Assembly (NCBI GenBank): GCA_037442205.1
Contig: JBBIQS010000066.1
Span: 1 to 47,527, forward strand
Length of the DNA stretch: 47,527 nt
Direction of reading: 5' to 3'
Source of the DNA: JBBIQS01 sp037442205
GTDB taxonomy: Bacteria; Myxococcota; Myxococcia; Myxococcales; UBA5297
Both the position numbers and the translations under genes were made by a program. Below the pieces are notes generated by a model. It searched no databases. It saw nothing but the letters and a program-made list of their open reading frames with translations, and had not been told where the DNA came from. Positions 23,101-31,101 of this stretch are shown here, piece after piece (positions within the stretch are counted from its first letter, which is position 1; every line of letters starts with the position of its first letter).

Positions 23101-24904
23101 CGGGCCGGACCTGATGGTCCTGCCCGGGCTGCCGGCGATCCTCGACGCCTCGCTCAGCACCGCCTCCGGCGGCGCCCCGCTGCGCTTCGCCTGGCGACAG
23201 GTGGGCGGGCCGCGCGACGCCGAGCTCTCCGGCCTGGACAGCTCCAAGCTGACCCTGGTGGCGGCGCGCTCCGGCTACACCCTGCGCTTTGCGGTCTCGG
23301 CCAGCGACGGCAGGCTCGAGGGCGCTCCGGCTGAGGTCAACGTCAGCGTGGTCGACGTGCCGCTGCTGCTCCAGGAGCTGGGTCCGGCCGGCGGAACGCT
23401 GACCCTGTCCGCCGCCGGCTCGCTCTACGACGGGCTGTCGGTCACCATCCCCGAGGGCGCCCTGGCGGCCCCGGCGCAGATCGCCGTCGGCGCGATCACC
23501 CGCGACTGGTTCCAGCGCCCTGGCGCCGAGTCCCTGCAGCCCGCCCTCTTCGTCGGGCCGGTGGGCCAGCGCTTCCTCAAGCCGCTCAACCTCGCCATCC
23601 CGCTGGGCGACAAGCCCCGGGCGCGCGGCCTGACCGCGGATCAGATCGACGCCATGGTCTTCGACCACGACGCCGACCAGTGGCTGGCCGGCGCGGCCCA
23701 GATCGACCTCGCCAACAACCGGGCCGTGCTGTCGACCGAGAAGCCGGCGGTGGTGCAATTGCTGGCGCCGGAGGCCCAGGCCATCAAGGGCTGCGGCTGC
23801 GGCTCCTCGGGCGGGGTCGAGGTCGGGCTGGCGCTGCTGGCCCTGCCGCTGCTGCTGCGGCGACGGCGGCGCTCGGCGGCAGTGGTGGCGGTCGCGGCGG
23901 CGATGCTGGTGGGCGGCCAGGCCAGCGCGCTCGACCCGCCGCACGACGGCGCCGCCTCCCGCGTCGCCAACGGCTGCGTGGACTGCCACATCGGCCACAA
24001 GGCGCCGGGGATGCAGCTGACCACCACCGCCGGCAACGCCACCCTGTGCATCAGCTGCCACACCTCGCACGGCGCCTTCGCCTGGTCCTCCAGCGACCAG
24101 GCCACGCCCGGGGCGATGGGCGCCTCGCACCACTGGGACTCGGCCGCCGCCAACGGCCGGTGGGGCGCGGGCCTGCCGGCCGCCGCCGAGATGGCCAAGC
24201 GGCTCGAAGGCACCGCCAAGCTGATGAACTGCTCGGTCTGCCACGACGAGCACAACGGCGCCGCCTTCGGCGGGACCCAGAAGCTGTCGGCGGTGACCAA
24301 GGTCGCCGGCACCGGCACCGGAACGCTGACCGTCAACGCCCCGGCCGCGGCCGCCACCTCCAAGTCCTACCTGATCGACGTGGTCGCCGCCGGCGCCGCC
24401 GGGACCGCCCGCTTCCGCCTCTCCAACGACAACGGCTACAGCTGGTTCGGCTACAGCGCCGGCTGGGTCGCCTACACCGGGGCCAACGGCCAGCTGACCG
24501 GGACCAACGTCGCCCTCAACGACGGCACCAACGTCACCGTCAACTTCGCCGGCACCTTCGCCGTGGGCGACCGCTTCGACTTCTACGTCACCTACCCGCT
24601 GCTGCGGGCCGCCAATGCCGACAGCGCCATGTGCGAGGACTGCCACACCGCCCGCAAGATGACCGACGCCCACCTCGGCGCCGACGGGATCAAGGTCTTC
24701 AGCCATCCGGTGGGGGTGGCGCTGAGCAACGGCTATGACCGGGCATCCAGCGCGATCCTCGACGCCAACGGCGCGCTGCAGACCACCGGCGACGGGCTCA
24801 AGACCAACGACCTGGTGCTGGGCAGCGGCAACAGCGTGCACTGCATGACCTGCCACCACCCGCATGGCGCCGACTCCAACTCGCTGACGGAGGACGCGCG
24901 ATGA
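20057..24904 (+). CDS. Giant NHL/TSP3/PKD/ZU5/MYXO-CTERM protein fused to a 5-haem cytochrome
   Basis: The open frame has 1615 residues; restored to ATG 19900 it would have 1629. Domains (frame numbering): two PKD-like folds (1-210), an NHL propeller (about 215-475), thrombospondin-type-3 calcium repeats (about 480-553; DADCDGIPDS, DPDGDGLSNLEEY, DTDGDGIPDGAE), six PKD/K319L-like domains with YSWRQ..GP motifs (about 555-1100), and a ZU5-like domain (about 1108-1238; PAGGTLTLS, SVTIPEGAL). Then comes a MYXO-CTERM-type tag (about 1244-1272: GCGCGSSGG, hydrophobic stretch, RRRRR), followed at once by a second signal sequence ending GGQASA-LD. After that come five CxxCH motifs (about 1307-1605), with a beta-rich insert of about 100 residues between the third and fourth. 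The protein is probably displayed at the surface. Its ATG at 20057 lacks a signal peptide and lies on the duplication junction. Confidence 0.85.
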   Translation: MTPALASAMGGISQPVVDSLTVPSPAPANSQVTVSCAAHDPGPGTSVTVLQVTVNGGTLGTGGTSVPLAISPGASVSGSITWNTPGPGSYTVTCVAQNDALFPVNSQPMTANVTVAVLAPPPVVDGLVATDSQLFPGDLVHLEAAAHDPSGLALTYGWTAGGGTLLNVNGSQADWLAPAGLGSYQVTVTVDDGVNGTASATLSLQVVLAKPSAAYALPAGRPFLPGRLAVDSRSTLYVTDSRAGTVEIFAANGQWVRRLALGGRPEGIAVDGRGRIFVGDAQRQMVHVFDGLQRSALGQGAGEVALPDALAIDNAGGRIFVAEGRAGTVKVYGANLSLQGTLPVGGFVSGLAYDAGSGRLFVADGSSGTIRVLDGAGAVSATLGGFGSGPGMLTRLGGIALDPSGRLFAVDAYQGAVSVFGPAGSYLASLGSYGHGRGQLALPLDAVVDGFGRVLVSNGDQQRVEVYSSPGTPAQTACPGDADCDGIPDSVELAWGLNPNNPADAWLDPDGDGLSNLEEYRLGTDPHNPDTDGDGIPDGAEVLAGTNPLDASDNRPVAVAEGPSQVRPSRVVLDGSASHDPNGDTLTYSWRQVSGPAQSKLLDASAAKLSVVLRQRGDYVFGLKVNDGKVFSLEALVAVTVENLGPRADAGPLRGGKVGRAVTLDGRFSADPNLDPLSFTWRQIDGPSATLDDAKAAAPRFTPSAAGVYAFELTVDDGLLSSAPARANVVVDDDTDHVPTATCPEQLEARLGESVSLSGALSADADGDALFYSWRQLDGPAVSLSGDNAMAVSFSPPAAGTYRFELTVSDGRHRGLPKVATVLVSDGSTAPAIAEAGYDQRGQVLSPVTLNGSGSSGGSQPISAYRWSQLEGPPVELSISGPQATFLPLDPGTYAFELEVANALGAGTRDRVTVTVDDAPSELVPLLVASASPAIEGDGRIELLARPASSYPALSYLWTQLAGPHLILDGADQARATFQVPQTGLYVFEVRADDGAVRGPPTRVVWQAGTPVARIGPDLMVLPGLPAILDASLSTASGGAPLRFAWRQVGGPRDAELSGLDSSKLTLVAARSGYTLRFAVSASDGRLEGAPAEVNVSVVDVPLLLQELGPAGGTLTLSAAGSLYDGLSVTIPEGALAAPAQIAVGAITRDWFQRPGAESLQPALFVGPVGQRFLKPLNLAIPLGDKPRARGLTADQIDAMVFDHDADQWLAGAAQIDLANNRAVLSTEKPAVVQLLAPEAQAIKGCGCGSSGGVEVGLALLALPLLLRRRRRSAAVVAVAAAMLVGGQASALDPPHDGAASRVANGCVDCHIGHKAPGMQLTTTAGNATLCISCHTSHGAFAWSSSDQATPGAMGASHHWDSAAANGRWGAGLPAAAEMAKRLEGTAKLMNCSVCHDEHNGAAFGGTQKLSAVTKVAGTGTGTLTVNAPAAAATSKSYLIDVVAAGAAGTARFRLSNDNGYSWFGYSAGWVAYTGANGQLTGTNVALNDGTNVTVNFAGTFAVGDRFDFYVTYPLLRAANADSAMCEDCHTARKMTDAHLGADGIKVFSHPVGVALSNGYDRASSAILDANGALQTTGDGLKTNDLVLGSGNSVHCMTCHHPHGADSNSLTEDAR
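23791..23929 (+). other. MYXO-CTERM tag abutting an internal signal peptide
   Basis: Within the giant frame, GCGCGSSGG (codons from about 23788), the hydrophobic VEVGLALLALPLLL and RRRRR form a tripartite C-terminal sorting tag. The same five arginines serve as the n-region for AAVVAVAAAMLVGGQASA, with an A-x-A cleavage site before LDPPHDG. There is no stop codon, start codon with ribosome site, or frame change between them. The predicted topology is a membrane hairpin that cleavage on both sides would release as two exported proteins. Confidence 0.75.
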
Positions 24905-27900
24905 CCTCCAGGCCTCTGTCCCTTCTTGGCGGCCCGACTCCCGACAGGCGACCGACGATGACCCTCCTCGACCAGACCTCCCGCTCCCTGTCCCGGCCGG
25001 CCCGCCTGGCCGCGGCGCTGGCGCTGTCGCTGCTGGCCTCCCCGGCCCTGGCTTCGACCCTGGCGGTCTCCGATCCCGGCGCCCAGCCGGCGGCGGCCAA
25101 CGTCGCCGCCGGGGCCGCCGGCATCTTCGTGGGCAAGGTCAGGCTCACTGCCACCGGCGGCACGGTGGTCGTGACCCAGCTGCAGTTGGCCAACGCCGGC
25201 ACCGCACTGGCCAACACCGACGTGGAATCGGTGCAGCTGTTCCAGGACGCCAACGGCAACGGCACCTTTGATCCGGCCATCGACACATACCTCGGCGCCG
25301 CTGCCTGGAATGCCACCGCCTCCCGCTACCAGCTGACCACCAACCTGAGCGTCCCGGCGGCCACCCCGGCCACGGTGCTGGTGGTGCTGGCCACCACCTC
25401 CTCGGCCACCGCCACCCGCACCTTCCGCGCCCAGTTCGCCACCGGCGACGTGACGGTCAAGGCGCCGGACACCGTCGGCGCCTTCACCGCCATCAGCAAC
25501 AACACCTTCACCCTGATCGCCGGGACCAGCGCCGGCAGCACCAACGCCGCCGCCCCCACCGTGCTGATCGTCAATCCCATGAACGGGGGCACGGTCAGCG
25601 GCACCTTCCGGGTCCAGGTCCAGGTCTACAACCCCGGCGGATTGGCGGCGCTCACCGCAGTCACCCTGAGCACCGACGGCGGCACCACCTACCCCACCAC
25701 CCTGACCCAAACCGCCGCCTACAGCGTCGGGACCAACGCCGGCGTCTACGAGGCCCAGCTGACCCTCAGCCCCGGCTCGTACTCGCTGCGGGCCCGGGCG
25801 GCCAACAACGTGCCGCTCACCGCCACCTCCACCATCTCGGTGATCGCCGCCAACGCCGCCCGCCAGGGCGACGGGAATCTCTTGGTGCGCGACAACGCCA
25901 GCCAGCTGTGCTCCGACTGCCACGCCCTGGCCACCCACTCCAGCCAGGCGGTCGGCGGGAAGTACGGCGCCTGGGCGGTCGGCTGTCGCGACTGCCACGC
26001 CGCCCACAGCACCACCAACGCCTACCTGGTGCGCCAGACCATCCAGCCGCCCAACTACGGCACCGCGCTGCCGGCGGCCACCGTCAAGTTCCTCACCACC
26101 ACCGGCGACTCGGGGGCCGCCAACAACTCCTTCGCCAACAGCGACAACACCGGCATCTGCCAGGTGTGCCACACCCGCACCGCCAACGGAGGGGCAGTGG
26201 CCCGCTGGCGGTCGAGCGGCAACTCCGACACCCACTTCACCGCCAGCTCGGCGCAGGGGACCCAGCCCTGCACCAACTGCCACAGCCACGCCAACGGCTT
26301 CTCCGGCCGCGAGAGCGACGGCGGCTACGTCTGCTCGACCTGCCACGGCGGCATCTGGAACGAGATGCAGGCGGTGGGCGGGTCGGCCTACAAGCACACC
26401 CTGGGGCTGGACACCTTCACCGACGACGCCACCAGCTGGACCAGCCCGCTCAACGCCGTCGCCCCGGCGGCGCGCTCGTGCGTCAACATGTGCCACGACG
26501 ACCACACCCACACCGCCACCGACGACCCCAGCCCGCTGCTGCACTACAACCTCGCCTACGACGACTCCTCCACCAACGCCAGCCGCGCCGCCACCACCCG
26601 CACCGTGGCCACCAAGGCCAAGACCGACTTCGACAACACCCTGGCCAACGGCGGGATGTGCCTGAGCTGCCACCGCAATCCGGTGGACAGCACCGTCCCG
26701 GTGCAGCACCCGGCGATCGACAAGGCGGCCTACGCCGCCAGCCCCCACAGCGCCACCACCACCACTCCCGGCGGCGCCTGGCAGTACACCCTGCACGACA
26801 GCTCGGTCTTCGTGCGCAACTGCACCAAGTGCCACTGGGAGGCCGCCGACGGCACCACCCCCGCCGTGGCCAACGCCATGGGCCTCGGCGCGGTGCACGG
26901 CAACGCCAACCCCTCGCTGCTGATGGGCACCACCAACCCCAACGGCGTCACGGCGAGCTTCATCTGCTACCGCTGCCACGGCAACGGGACGGTGGGGGTC
27001 AACTACTCCAACAAGACCGTCTCCCAGGACGGCGCCAAGGCGGTGGCCCACCCCTTCGACAAGGACGCGGTCCACGCCACGCCGGCCGAGACCGCCGCCA
27101 CCTGGGGCACCAGCCTGGGCGTCGCCGGCCGCCACTCCAACTGCCTCGACTGCCACGACCCGCACGAGGCCAAGACCAGCATGAAGTCGGGCACCGCCAC
27201 CGTCGCCGGGACGACCACCACCTTGACCGACTCCACCAAGAGCGGGATCTGGTCGACCACCTACCCGGCCGGCTCGCTGGTCCTGATCACTTCCGGGACG
27301 CTGAACAACCAAGTGCGAAAGATCGCCTCCTCGACCGCCGCCGGCGTCATCACCATCCTCACCACCCCGGCCCCCAATGCGGCATGGGCCAGCGCTCCGG
27401 CAGCCGGAACCAGCTACGTCATCCTCGACAACCACGCCGACGGCGCGCTCCAGGGCGCGATGGGGGCCAAGCTCACCACCTACCCGGCCGCCAACTTCGG
27501 GACCACCGCCGCCACCAACTTCACCACCGGCCCTCTGGTCGCTGGCACCGACCTCGAGGCCTCGCTGTGCTTCCGCTGCCATTCCACCTTCTACTGGGGG
27601 GCCGGAACCCCGCCCAATGGCATCTCCGCCAACGGCACCCAGGTCACCCCGGTGGAGACCGACAACGCCCAGGAGTTCAACCCGAACAACGCCTCCGGCC
27701 ACCCGGTGCTGGTGGGCCTGAACAGCTACGGGGCCGCTTCGGTGGCGCCCAAGCCGCTGCTGACCACTCAGATGAAGGCTCCCTGGAACCTCGACGTGGG
27801 CAATCAGACGATGAGCTGCTCGGACTGCCACACCACCGACGCCGCCTCCCCTGCCGCCCAGGGGCCTCACGGCTCGGCCGCCCAGTTCATGCTCAAGGGG

Positions 27901-28245
27901 GCCAACGCCGCCAACTGGCCGAACGTGCTGACGTCGAGCTTCGCCACCTCGTGGTGCGCCAACTGCCACAACGACGCCAATCTGCACACCCGCGACGGCG
28001 CCCACACCGGCGCCCAGTGCTACCGCTGCCACATCGTCATTCCGCACGGCGGCAAACTCGGCCGGCTGATCGGCGACGCGCGGGCCACCAGCACCATGCC
28101 GGCGCGCTACGCCTACAACGGCGACAAGACCACCATGTACGCCAGCGGCTTCACCAAGACCACCGCCACCGGCTATCAGAAGAGCAATTGCGCCGCCAGC
28201 TGCTCCACCGGCGACCACCCGCTGACCAACGGCGCCAAGTGGTAG
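24901..28245 (+). CDS. Large multiheme cytochrome c: 13 CxxCH plus one CX3CH
   Basis: A 1114-residue exported cytochrome. ATG 24901 overlaps the preceding stop (ATGA) and has GGAGG 7 bases upstream; a second Met at 24958 is a weaker choice. The signal peptide is RPARLAAALALSLLASPALA. Residues about 50-330 are haem-free, Thr/Ala/Val-rich Ig-like domains (one with TVLIVNPMNGGTVSGTFRVQV). Haem motifs run from CSDCH at 337 to CYRCH at 1040. One is atypical, SCVNMCHDDH. A terminal CAASCSTGDH resembles a decayed site without His. A beta-rich insert lies between motifs 10 and 11. Ig-like domains ahead of haems suit a surface-attached or extracellular electron carrier. It is co-transcribed with the giant gene from the sigma-54 promoter at 19739. 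Confidence 0.92.
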   Translation: MTSRPLSLLGGPTPDRRPTMTLLDQTSRSLSRPARLAAALALSLLASPALASTLAVSDPGAQPAAANVAAGAAGIFVGKVRLTATGGTVVVTQLQLANAGTALANTDVESVQLFQDANGNGTFDPAIDTYLGAAAWNATASRYQLTTNLSVPAATPATVLVVLATTSSATATRTFRAQFATGDVTVKAPDTVGAFTAISNNTFTLIAGTSAGSTNAAAPTVLIVNPMNGGTVSGTFRVQVQVYNPGGLAALTAVTLSTDGGTTYPTTLTQTAAYSVGTNAGVYEAQLTLSPGSYSLRARAANNVPLTATSTISVIAANAARQGDGNLLVRDNASQLCSDCHALATHSSQAVGGKYGAWAVGCRDCHAAHSTTNAYLVRQTIQPPNYGTALPAATVKFLTTTGDSGAANNSFANSDNTGICQVCHTRTANGGAVARWRSSGNSDTHFTASSAQGTQPCTNCHSHANGFSGRESDGGYVCSTCHGGIWNEMQAVGGSAYKHTLGLDTFTDDATSWTSPLNAVAPAARSCVNMCHDDHTHTATDDPSPLLHYNLAYDDSSTNASRAATTRTVATKAKTDFDNTLANGGMCLSCHRNPVDSTVPVQHPAIDKAAYAASPHSATTTTPGGAWQYTLHDSSVFVRNCTKCHWEAADGTTPAVANAMGLGAVHGNANPSLLMGTTNPNGVTASFICYRCHGNGTVGVNYSNKTVSQDGAKAVAHPFDKDAVHATPAETAATWGTSLGVAGRHSNCLDCHDPHEAKTSMKSGTATVAGTTTTLTDSTKSGIWSTTYPAGSLVLITSGTLNNQVRKIASSTAAGVITILTTPAPNAAWASAPAAGTSYVILDNHADGALQGAMGAKLTTYPAANFGTTAATNFTTGPLVAGTDLEASLCFRCHSTFYWGAGTPPNGISANGTQVTPVETDNAQEFNPNNASGHPVLVGLNSYGAASVAPKPLLTTQMKAPWNLDVGNQTMSCSDCHTTDAASPAAQGPHGSAAQFMLKGANAANWPNVLTSSFATSWCANCHNDANLHTRDGAHTGAQCYRCHIVIPHGGKLGRLIGDARATSTMPARYAYNGDKTTMYASGFTKTTATGYQKSNCAASCSTGDHPLTNGAKW

Positions 28246-28300
28246 GCAGCCGGCCGAGCGCGGCGCCGGTTCTTTCGGTTAGAAATAGCTGACAACACTC

Positions 28301-28335
28301 GGGGGCCCCGGCCGACGGATTCGGTCGGGGCCCCC
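28301..28335. terminator. Strong GC hairpin between the cytochrome block and resB
   Basis: GGGGGCCCCGGCC (28301-28313) and GGTCGGGGCCCCC (28323-28335) pair in 12 of 13 positions around a 9-base loop. There is no T tract. It probably ends or attenuates transcription of the cytochrome operon before the haem-maturation genes. Confidence 0.5.
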
Positions 28336-28349
28336 ACGTTCTCCGACCC

Positions 28350-29639
28350 GTGCGCGCCCTCTTCACCAGACTCCGCCGCTTCCTCCGCTCCCCGCGGACC
28401 ATCACCGTCGAGTTGGTGGGGGTGGGGACGCTGTCGGCGCTGACCGCCGCCGTCCCGCAGCAGGGGTCTTCGAGCGCCGGGAGCTTCCCGGTCTTCGAGC
28501 ACCCGACCCTTGCCCGACTGATTCAGCTGCTGGGGCTCGACCGAATCCTCCACGGGATTCCCTTCCTCGCCTTGCTGCTGCTGTCGATGGGCTCGCTGCT
28601 CTTGGTGGTGGTCGAGTTGGCGCGGCGGGCGATTCGCGAGCTGCCGGTGCCCGAGCCGGAAGCGGTGCTCCGGCGGGCCCAGTTCCGCGAGTCGTTTGCG
28701 ATCGGCGAATCGGCCGCGAAGCCGCGGGTGGAGATGTCCGGGCGCTTTGGGGCGCTGGGGCTGCCGGTGTTCCACCTGGGGCTGCTGGCGCTGATGGCCG
28801 CCGGCGCCCTGCGCGCCCTCTACGGCGCCGAGGCCGGCGACCGCTTCTACGAGGGCGAGCGAATCGACCCCGCGACCAGCTTCTCCCAGCAGAGCCAGGG
28901 AGCCCTGGCCCGGCCCTTTCGCCTCTCCGAGCCGCTGACCCTGGGCTCGTTTCGCGTCGAGCGCCATCCCAAGGGAGGGCTCTCCGCCATCTCCACCCCG
29001 GTTGCGCCGGCCTCGGCCGGGGCCGAGCGCCGGCTGGCGATCAACGACCCGCTGCGAGTCGAAGACGCAGTCCTGTACGTCGTTCCGCGGATCGGCTTGG
29101 CGGCCTTCGTGGTCTTCACCCCGGCGCAGGGCCCGGAGCGCCGGGAGGTGGCCTTCCTCGTCCCGGCCGGAGCCCACCTCGAGGCCGACATGCCGCTCGG
29201 CGGCGAGGCAGCGCTGCGGCTGAGCGCCCTGGCGGGAGAACGAAGCCTCCTTCCCGATTCGCTCGAGCTGCGGCTCATTCGCGGCGGGGTCCTCGCCTAC
29301 GCCGGCGTCTTCTCCCCCGGCGATTCGGTGGCGCTCCCGGACGGCGGCCGGCTGGCGCTGGCCGACCTCCGCCAATGGATCGACATCGAGGCCCACCGCG
29401 ATCCCTCGGTGGGGCTGGCCATGGCCGGGCTGGCGCTGGTGATCCTGGGAATCGCCGGAACCTTCCTGGTGACCCGGGTCGAGCGAGCGGTGCTGGTTGA
29501 AAAGACCGCCCAAGGGCACCGGGTCACGGTGGCGCTGCGGGCCCAGCGTTTCGCCCCCTTGTACGAGGAGGCGTTCAAAGCTTTCCTGGCCCGGGTTCGA
29601 GCCGAGATGGCGGCGGGAGCCGAGGTGGCAGACCGATGA
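28350..29639 (+). CDS. resB: ResB-like cytochrome c biogenesis protein
   Basis: A 429-residue integral membrane protein of System II cytochrome c maturation, where ResB (Ccs1) and CcsA move and attach haem to apocytochromes outside the inner membrane. Predicted membrane helices are near 17-35, 65-88, 130-150 and 343-366, with a large extracytoplasmic loop (about 152-342) between the last two, as in ResB. It ends with a short cytoplasmic tail. The GTG start at 28350 has no recognisable ribosome site and lies 15 bases after a strong hairpin, so the start is uncertain. It overlaps the following lipoprotein by ATGA. CcsA lies one gene further on. Sequence conservation in ResB is low; topology and context support the call. 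Confidence 0.78.
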   Translation: MRALFTRLRRFLRSPRTITVELVGVGTLSALTAAVPQQGSSSAGSFPVFEHPTLARLIQLLGLDRILHGIPFLALLLLSMGSLLLVVVELARRAIRELPVPEPEAVLRRAQFRESFAIGESAAKPRVEMSGRFGALGLPVFHLGLLALMAAGALRALYGAEAGDRFYEGERIDPATSFSQQSQGALARPFRLSEPLTLGSFRVERHPKGGLSAISTPVAPASAGAERRLAINDPLRVEDAVLYVVPRIGLAAFVVFTPAQGPERREVAFLVPAGAHLEADMPLGGEAALRLSALAGERSLLPDSLELRLIRGGVLAYAGVFSPGDSVALPDGGRLALADLRQWIDIEAHRDPSVGLAMAGLALVILGIAGTFLVTRVERAVLVEKTAQGHRVTVALRAQRFAPLYEEAFKAFLARVRAEMAAGAEVADR

Positions 29640-30172
29640 AGATCGCGAGATGGGCCCTGTGGGCGGCGCTGGCGCTGCTCGGCTGCCAGCGCTTCGGCGA
29701 GAAGGACGCGGTGGCGCTGGTCATGCGCTACAACGCCCAGAACTGCCAGGCCTACCGGACCGGCGACGCCCGCCTCACCGAGGAAACCACCGGCCTGGAG
29801 GAAGGCAAGCGGTTGCTGGGGCTGATCGGAGTGCGCCTCGACTCCGGGCTGGTGCTCGACGCCGAGCTCAAGGAGTTCGAGGTGCTGCGCGCCGAGGGCG
29901 ACGAGAGCGGCTGGGAGGTCGACACCCGCGAGAAGTGGCACTGGGCCGAGCGGCGCATCGGCTCCGGAGCGCAGGTGGGCGCCGACTCCGACGACAGCTA
30001 CCTGATGCGCTACCGGCTCGGGCGCGAGAACGGGCGGTGGGTGGTGCTGCGCACCCAGTTCGTCGAGGCGCCGCAGGTGGGGCGCAAGGACAGCCTGTGG
30101 ACCGCCCCCGCCCGCGACATGCACGGGCTCCCCGCCAAACACTCCCCACCGGCCGATGGAGGCCAACCATGA
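29636..30172 (+). CDS. Small lipoprotein between resB and ccsA
   Basis: A 178-residue lipoprotein with signal MKIARWALWAALALLGC (lipobox LLGC, Cys17). The mature protein is soluble and charged, with one further Cys near the start (NAQNCQAY) and a compact alpha/beta pattern (WEVDTREKWHWAERRI, YLMRYRLGRENGRWVVLRTQFVEAP) reminiscent of NTF2-like or DUF4440-type folds; I cannot name a family. ATGA overlaps on both sides couple it tightly to ResB and CcsA, so an accessory role in haem delivery or apocytochrome handling is a reasonable inference. Confidence 0.75.
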   Translation: MKIARWALWAALALLGCQRFGEKDAVALVMRYNAQNCQAYRTGDARLTEETTGLEEGKRLLGLIGVRLDSGLVLDAELKEFEVLRAEGDESGWEVDTREKWHWAERRIGSGAQVGADSDDSYLMRYRLGRENGRWVVLRTQFVEAPQVGRKDSLWTAPARDMHGLPAKHSPPADGGQP

Positions 30173-30996
30173 CTGGCTTCGCACTGGAAGTGACGCTGCA
30201 CTGGCTGGCCACCGGGCTGTACATCGTCGCCACGCTGCTGTTGGCGGCGGGGGCGGTGTTCGGCAAGGACCGGGCGCGGCGCCTGTGCCGGCTGGTCTAC
30301 CTGGCCGGCCTCATGCCCCACACCGCAGCCCTGGCGCTGCGCTGGGTGGAGAGCGGCCACGGCCCCTACATCCTGCGCTACGAGGTGCTGTCGGCCAACG
30401 CCTACCTGGCGGTGGTCGGGCTGCTGCTGCTGCTGTGGCGGCGGCCGGCGTGGTCGGCGCTGGGACTGTTCGCGGCCCCGGTGGCGATCGTGGCCATCGC
30501 GGTGGGGCTCTTCTCCAACCCGCAGATGCGCGAGCTGCCTCCCACCTTCCGGTCGGTGTGGCTCATCTTCCACATCAGCTTCGCCAAGGTGTCGGCGGTC
30601 TCGTTCCTGCTGTCCATGGCCTCCTCGGCGGTGCTGCTGCTCAGGCAGCGCCCGCAACCCTCGGCCTGGATGGAGAGGGCGCCGGCCGGCCCGGTCCTCG
30701 ACGCGCTGGTGGTGCGCTTCGCCGGCTTCGGGCTGATCTTCTGGACGGTGACCATCGCCGCCGGCTCGGTGTGGGCCAACCAGTCCTGGGGCCGCTACTG
30801 GGGCTGGGACGCCATCGAGACCTGGTCGTTCGTCAGCTGGCTGATCTACGGCGCTTTCCTCCACGCCCGGCTCTTCTTCCGCACCCGCCCCTCGGTCACC
30901 GCCTGGATGTCGATCGGGGCCTTCTCCCTGTTCGTCCTCACCGCGCTGGTGATCCCCATCGTCCTGCCGTCGATTCACTCGGCCTACATGCAATAG
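30169..30996 (+). CDS. ccsA: CcsA/ResC-type haem exporter-ligase subunit
   Basis: A 275-residue polytopic protein, eight or so membrane helices, of the HemAttach/CcsA family. The tryptophan-rich haem-handling segment reads WGRYWGWDAIETWSFVSW at about 206-223, the WWD signature. Candidate axial histidines are in LMPHTAALALRW, IFHISFAKV and the final IHSAYMQ. The length is typical for a bacterial CcsA. It follows the lipoprotein with an ATGA overlap and is followed by a hairpin, closing the resB operon. Its presence right after about 60 haem motifs suggests a maturation pair devoted to, or at least co-located with, the conduit cytochromes. Confidence 0.92.
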   Translation: MTGFALEVTLHWLATGLYIVATLLLAAGAVFGKDRARRLCRLVYLAGLMPHTAALALRWVESGHGPYILRYEVLSANAYLAVVGLLLLLWRRPAWSALGLFAAPVAIVAIAVGLFSNPQMRELPPTFRSVWLIFHISFAKVSAVSFLLSMASSAVLLLRQRPQPSAWMERAPAGPVLDALVVRFAGFGLIFWTVTIAAGSVWANQSWGRYWGWDAIETWSFVSWLIYGAFLHARLFFRTRPSVTAWMSIGAFSLFVLTALVIPIVLPSIHSAYMQ

Positions 30997-31021
30997 CCCC
31001 GGGCGACGCCTTCCCCGGGGC
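30996..31021. terminator. GC hairpin at the end of the resB-ccsA operon
   Basis: GCCCCGGG (30996-31003) and CCCGGGGC (31014-31021) are perfect 8-bp arms with a 10-base loop, beginning on the last base of the ccsA stop codon. No T tract follows. Confidence 0.4.
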
Positions 31022-31101
31022 GGGCGCCACCGGGAGGCTTGGCGTAGACAGGGGGCGCGCCCACCCTTGCCTGGAATCCTGCGATTTCCCGGGAGCCAGC
31101 A

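Noticed and set aside
20042..24865. Very long antisense open frame (about 1600 codons) opposite the giant protein gene
   Set aside because: In DNA of about 70% GC, antisense frames opposite real genes are often free of stops. Its translation is low-complexity Gly/Val/Ala/Arg sequence without domains. The same applies to the antisense frames at 6828-10532 and 24733-28218.
28188..28220. Additional C-terminal haem site (CAASC) in the 14-motif cytochrome
   Set aside because: The residue after the second cysteine is Ser, not His, so it is not a haem c motif.
31020..31101. Sigma-54 promoter before the polysaccharide deacetylase
   Set aside because: TTGGCG and TTGCC occur here but not with GG-to-GC spacing compatible with sigma-54.
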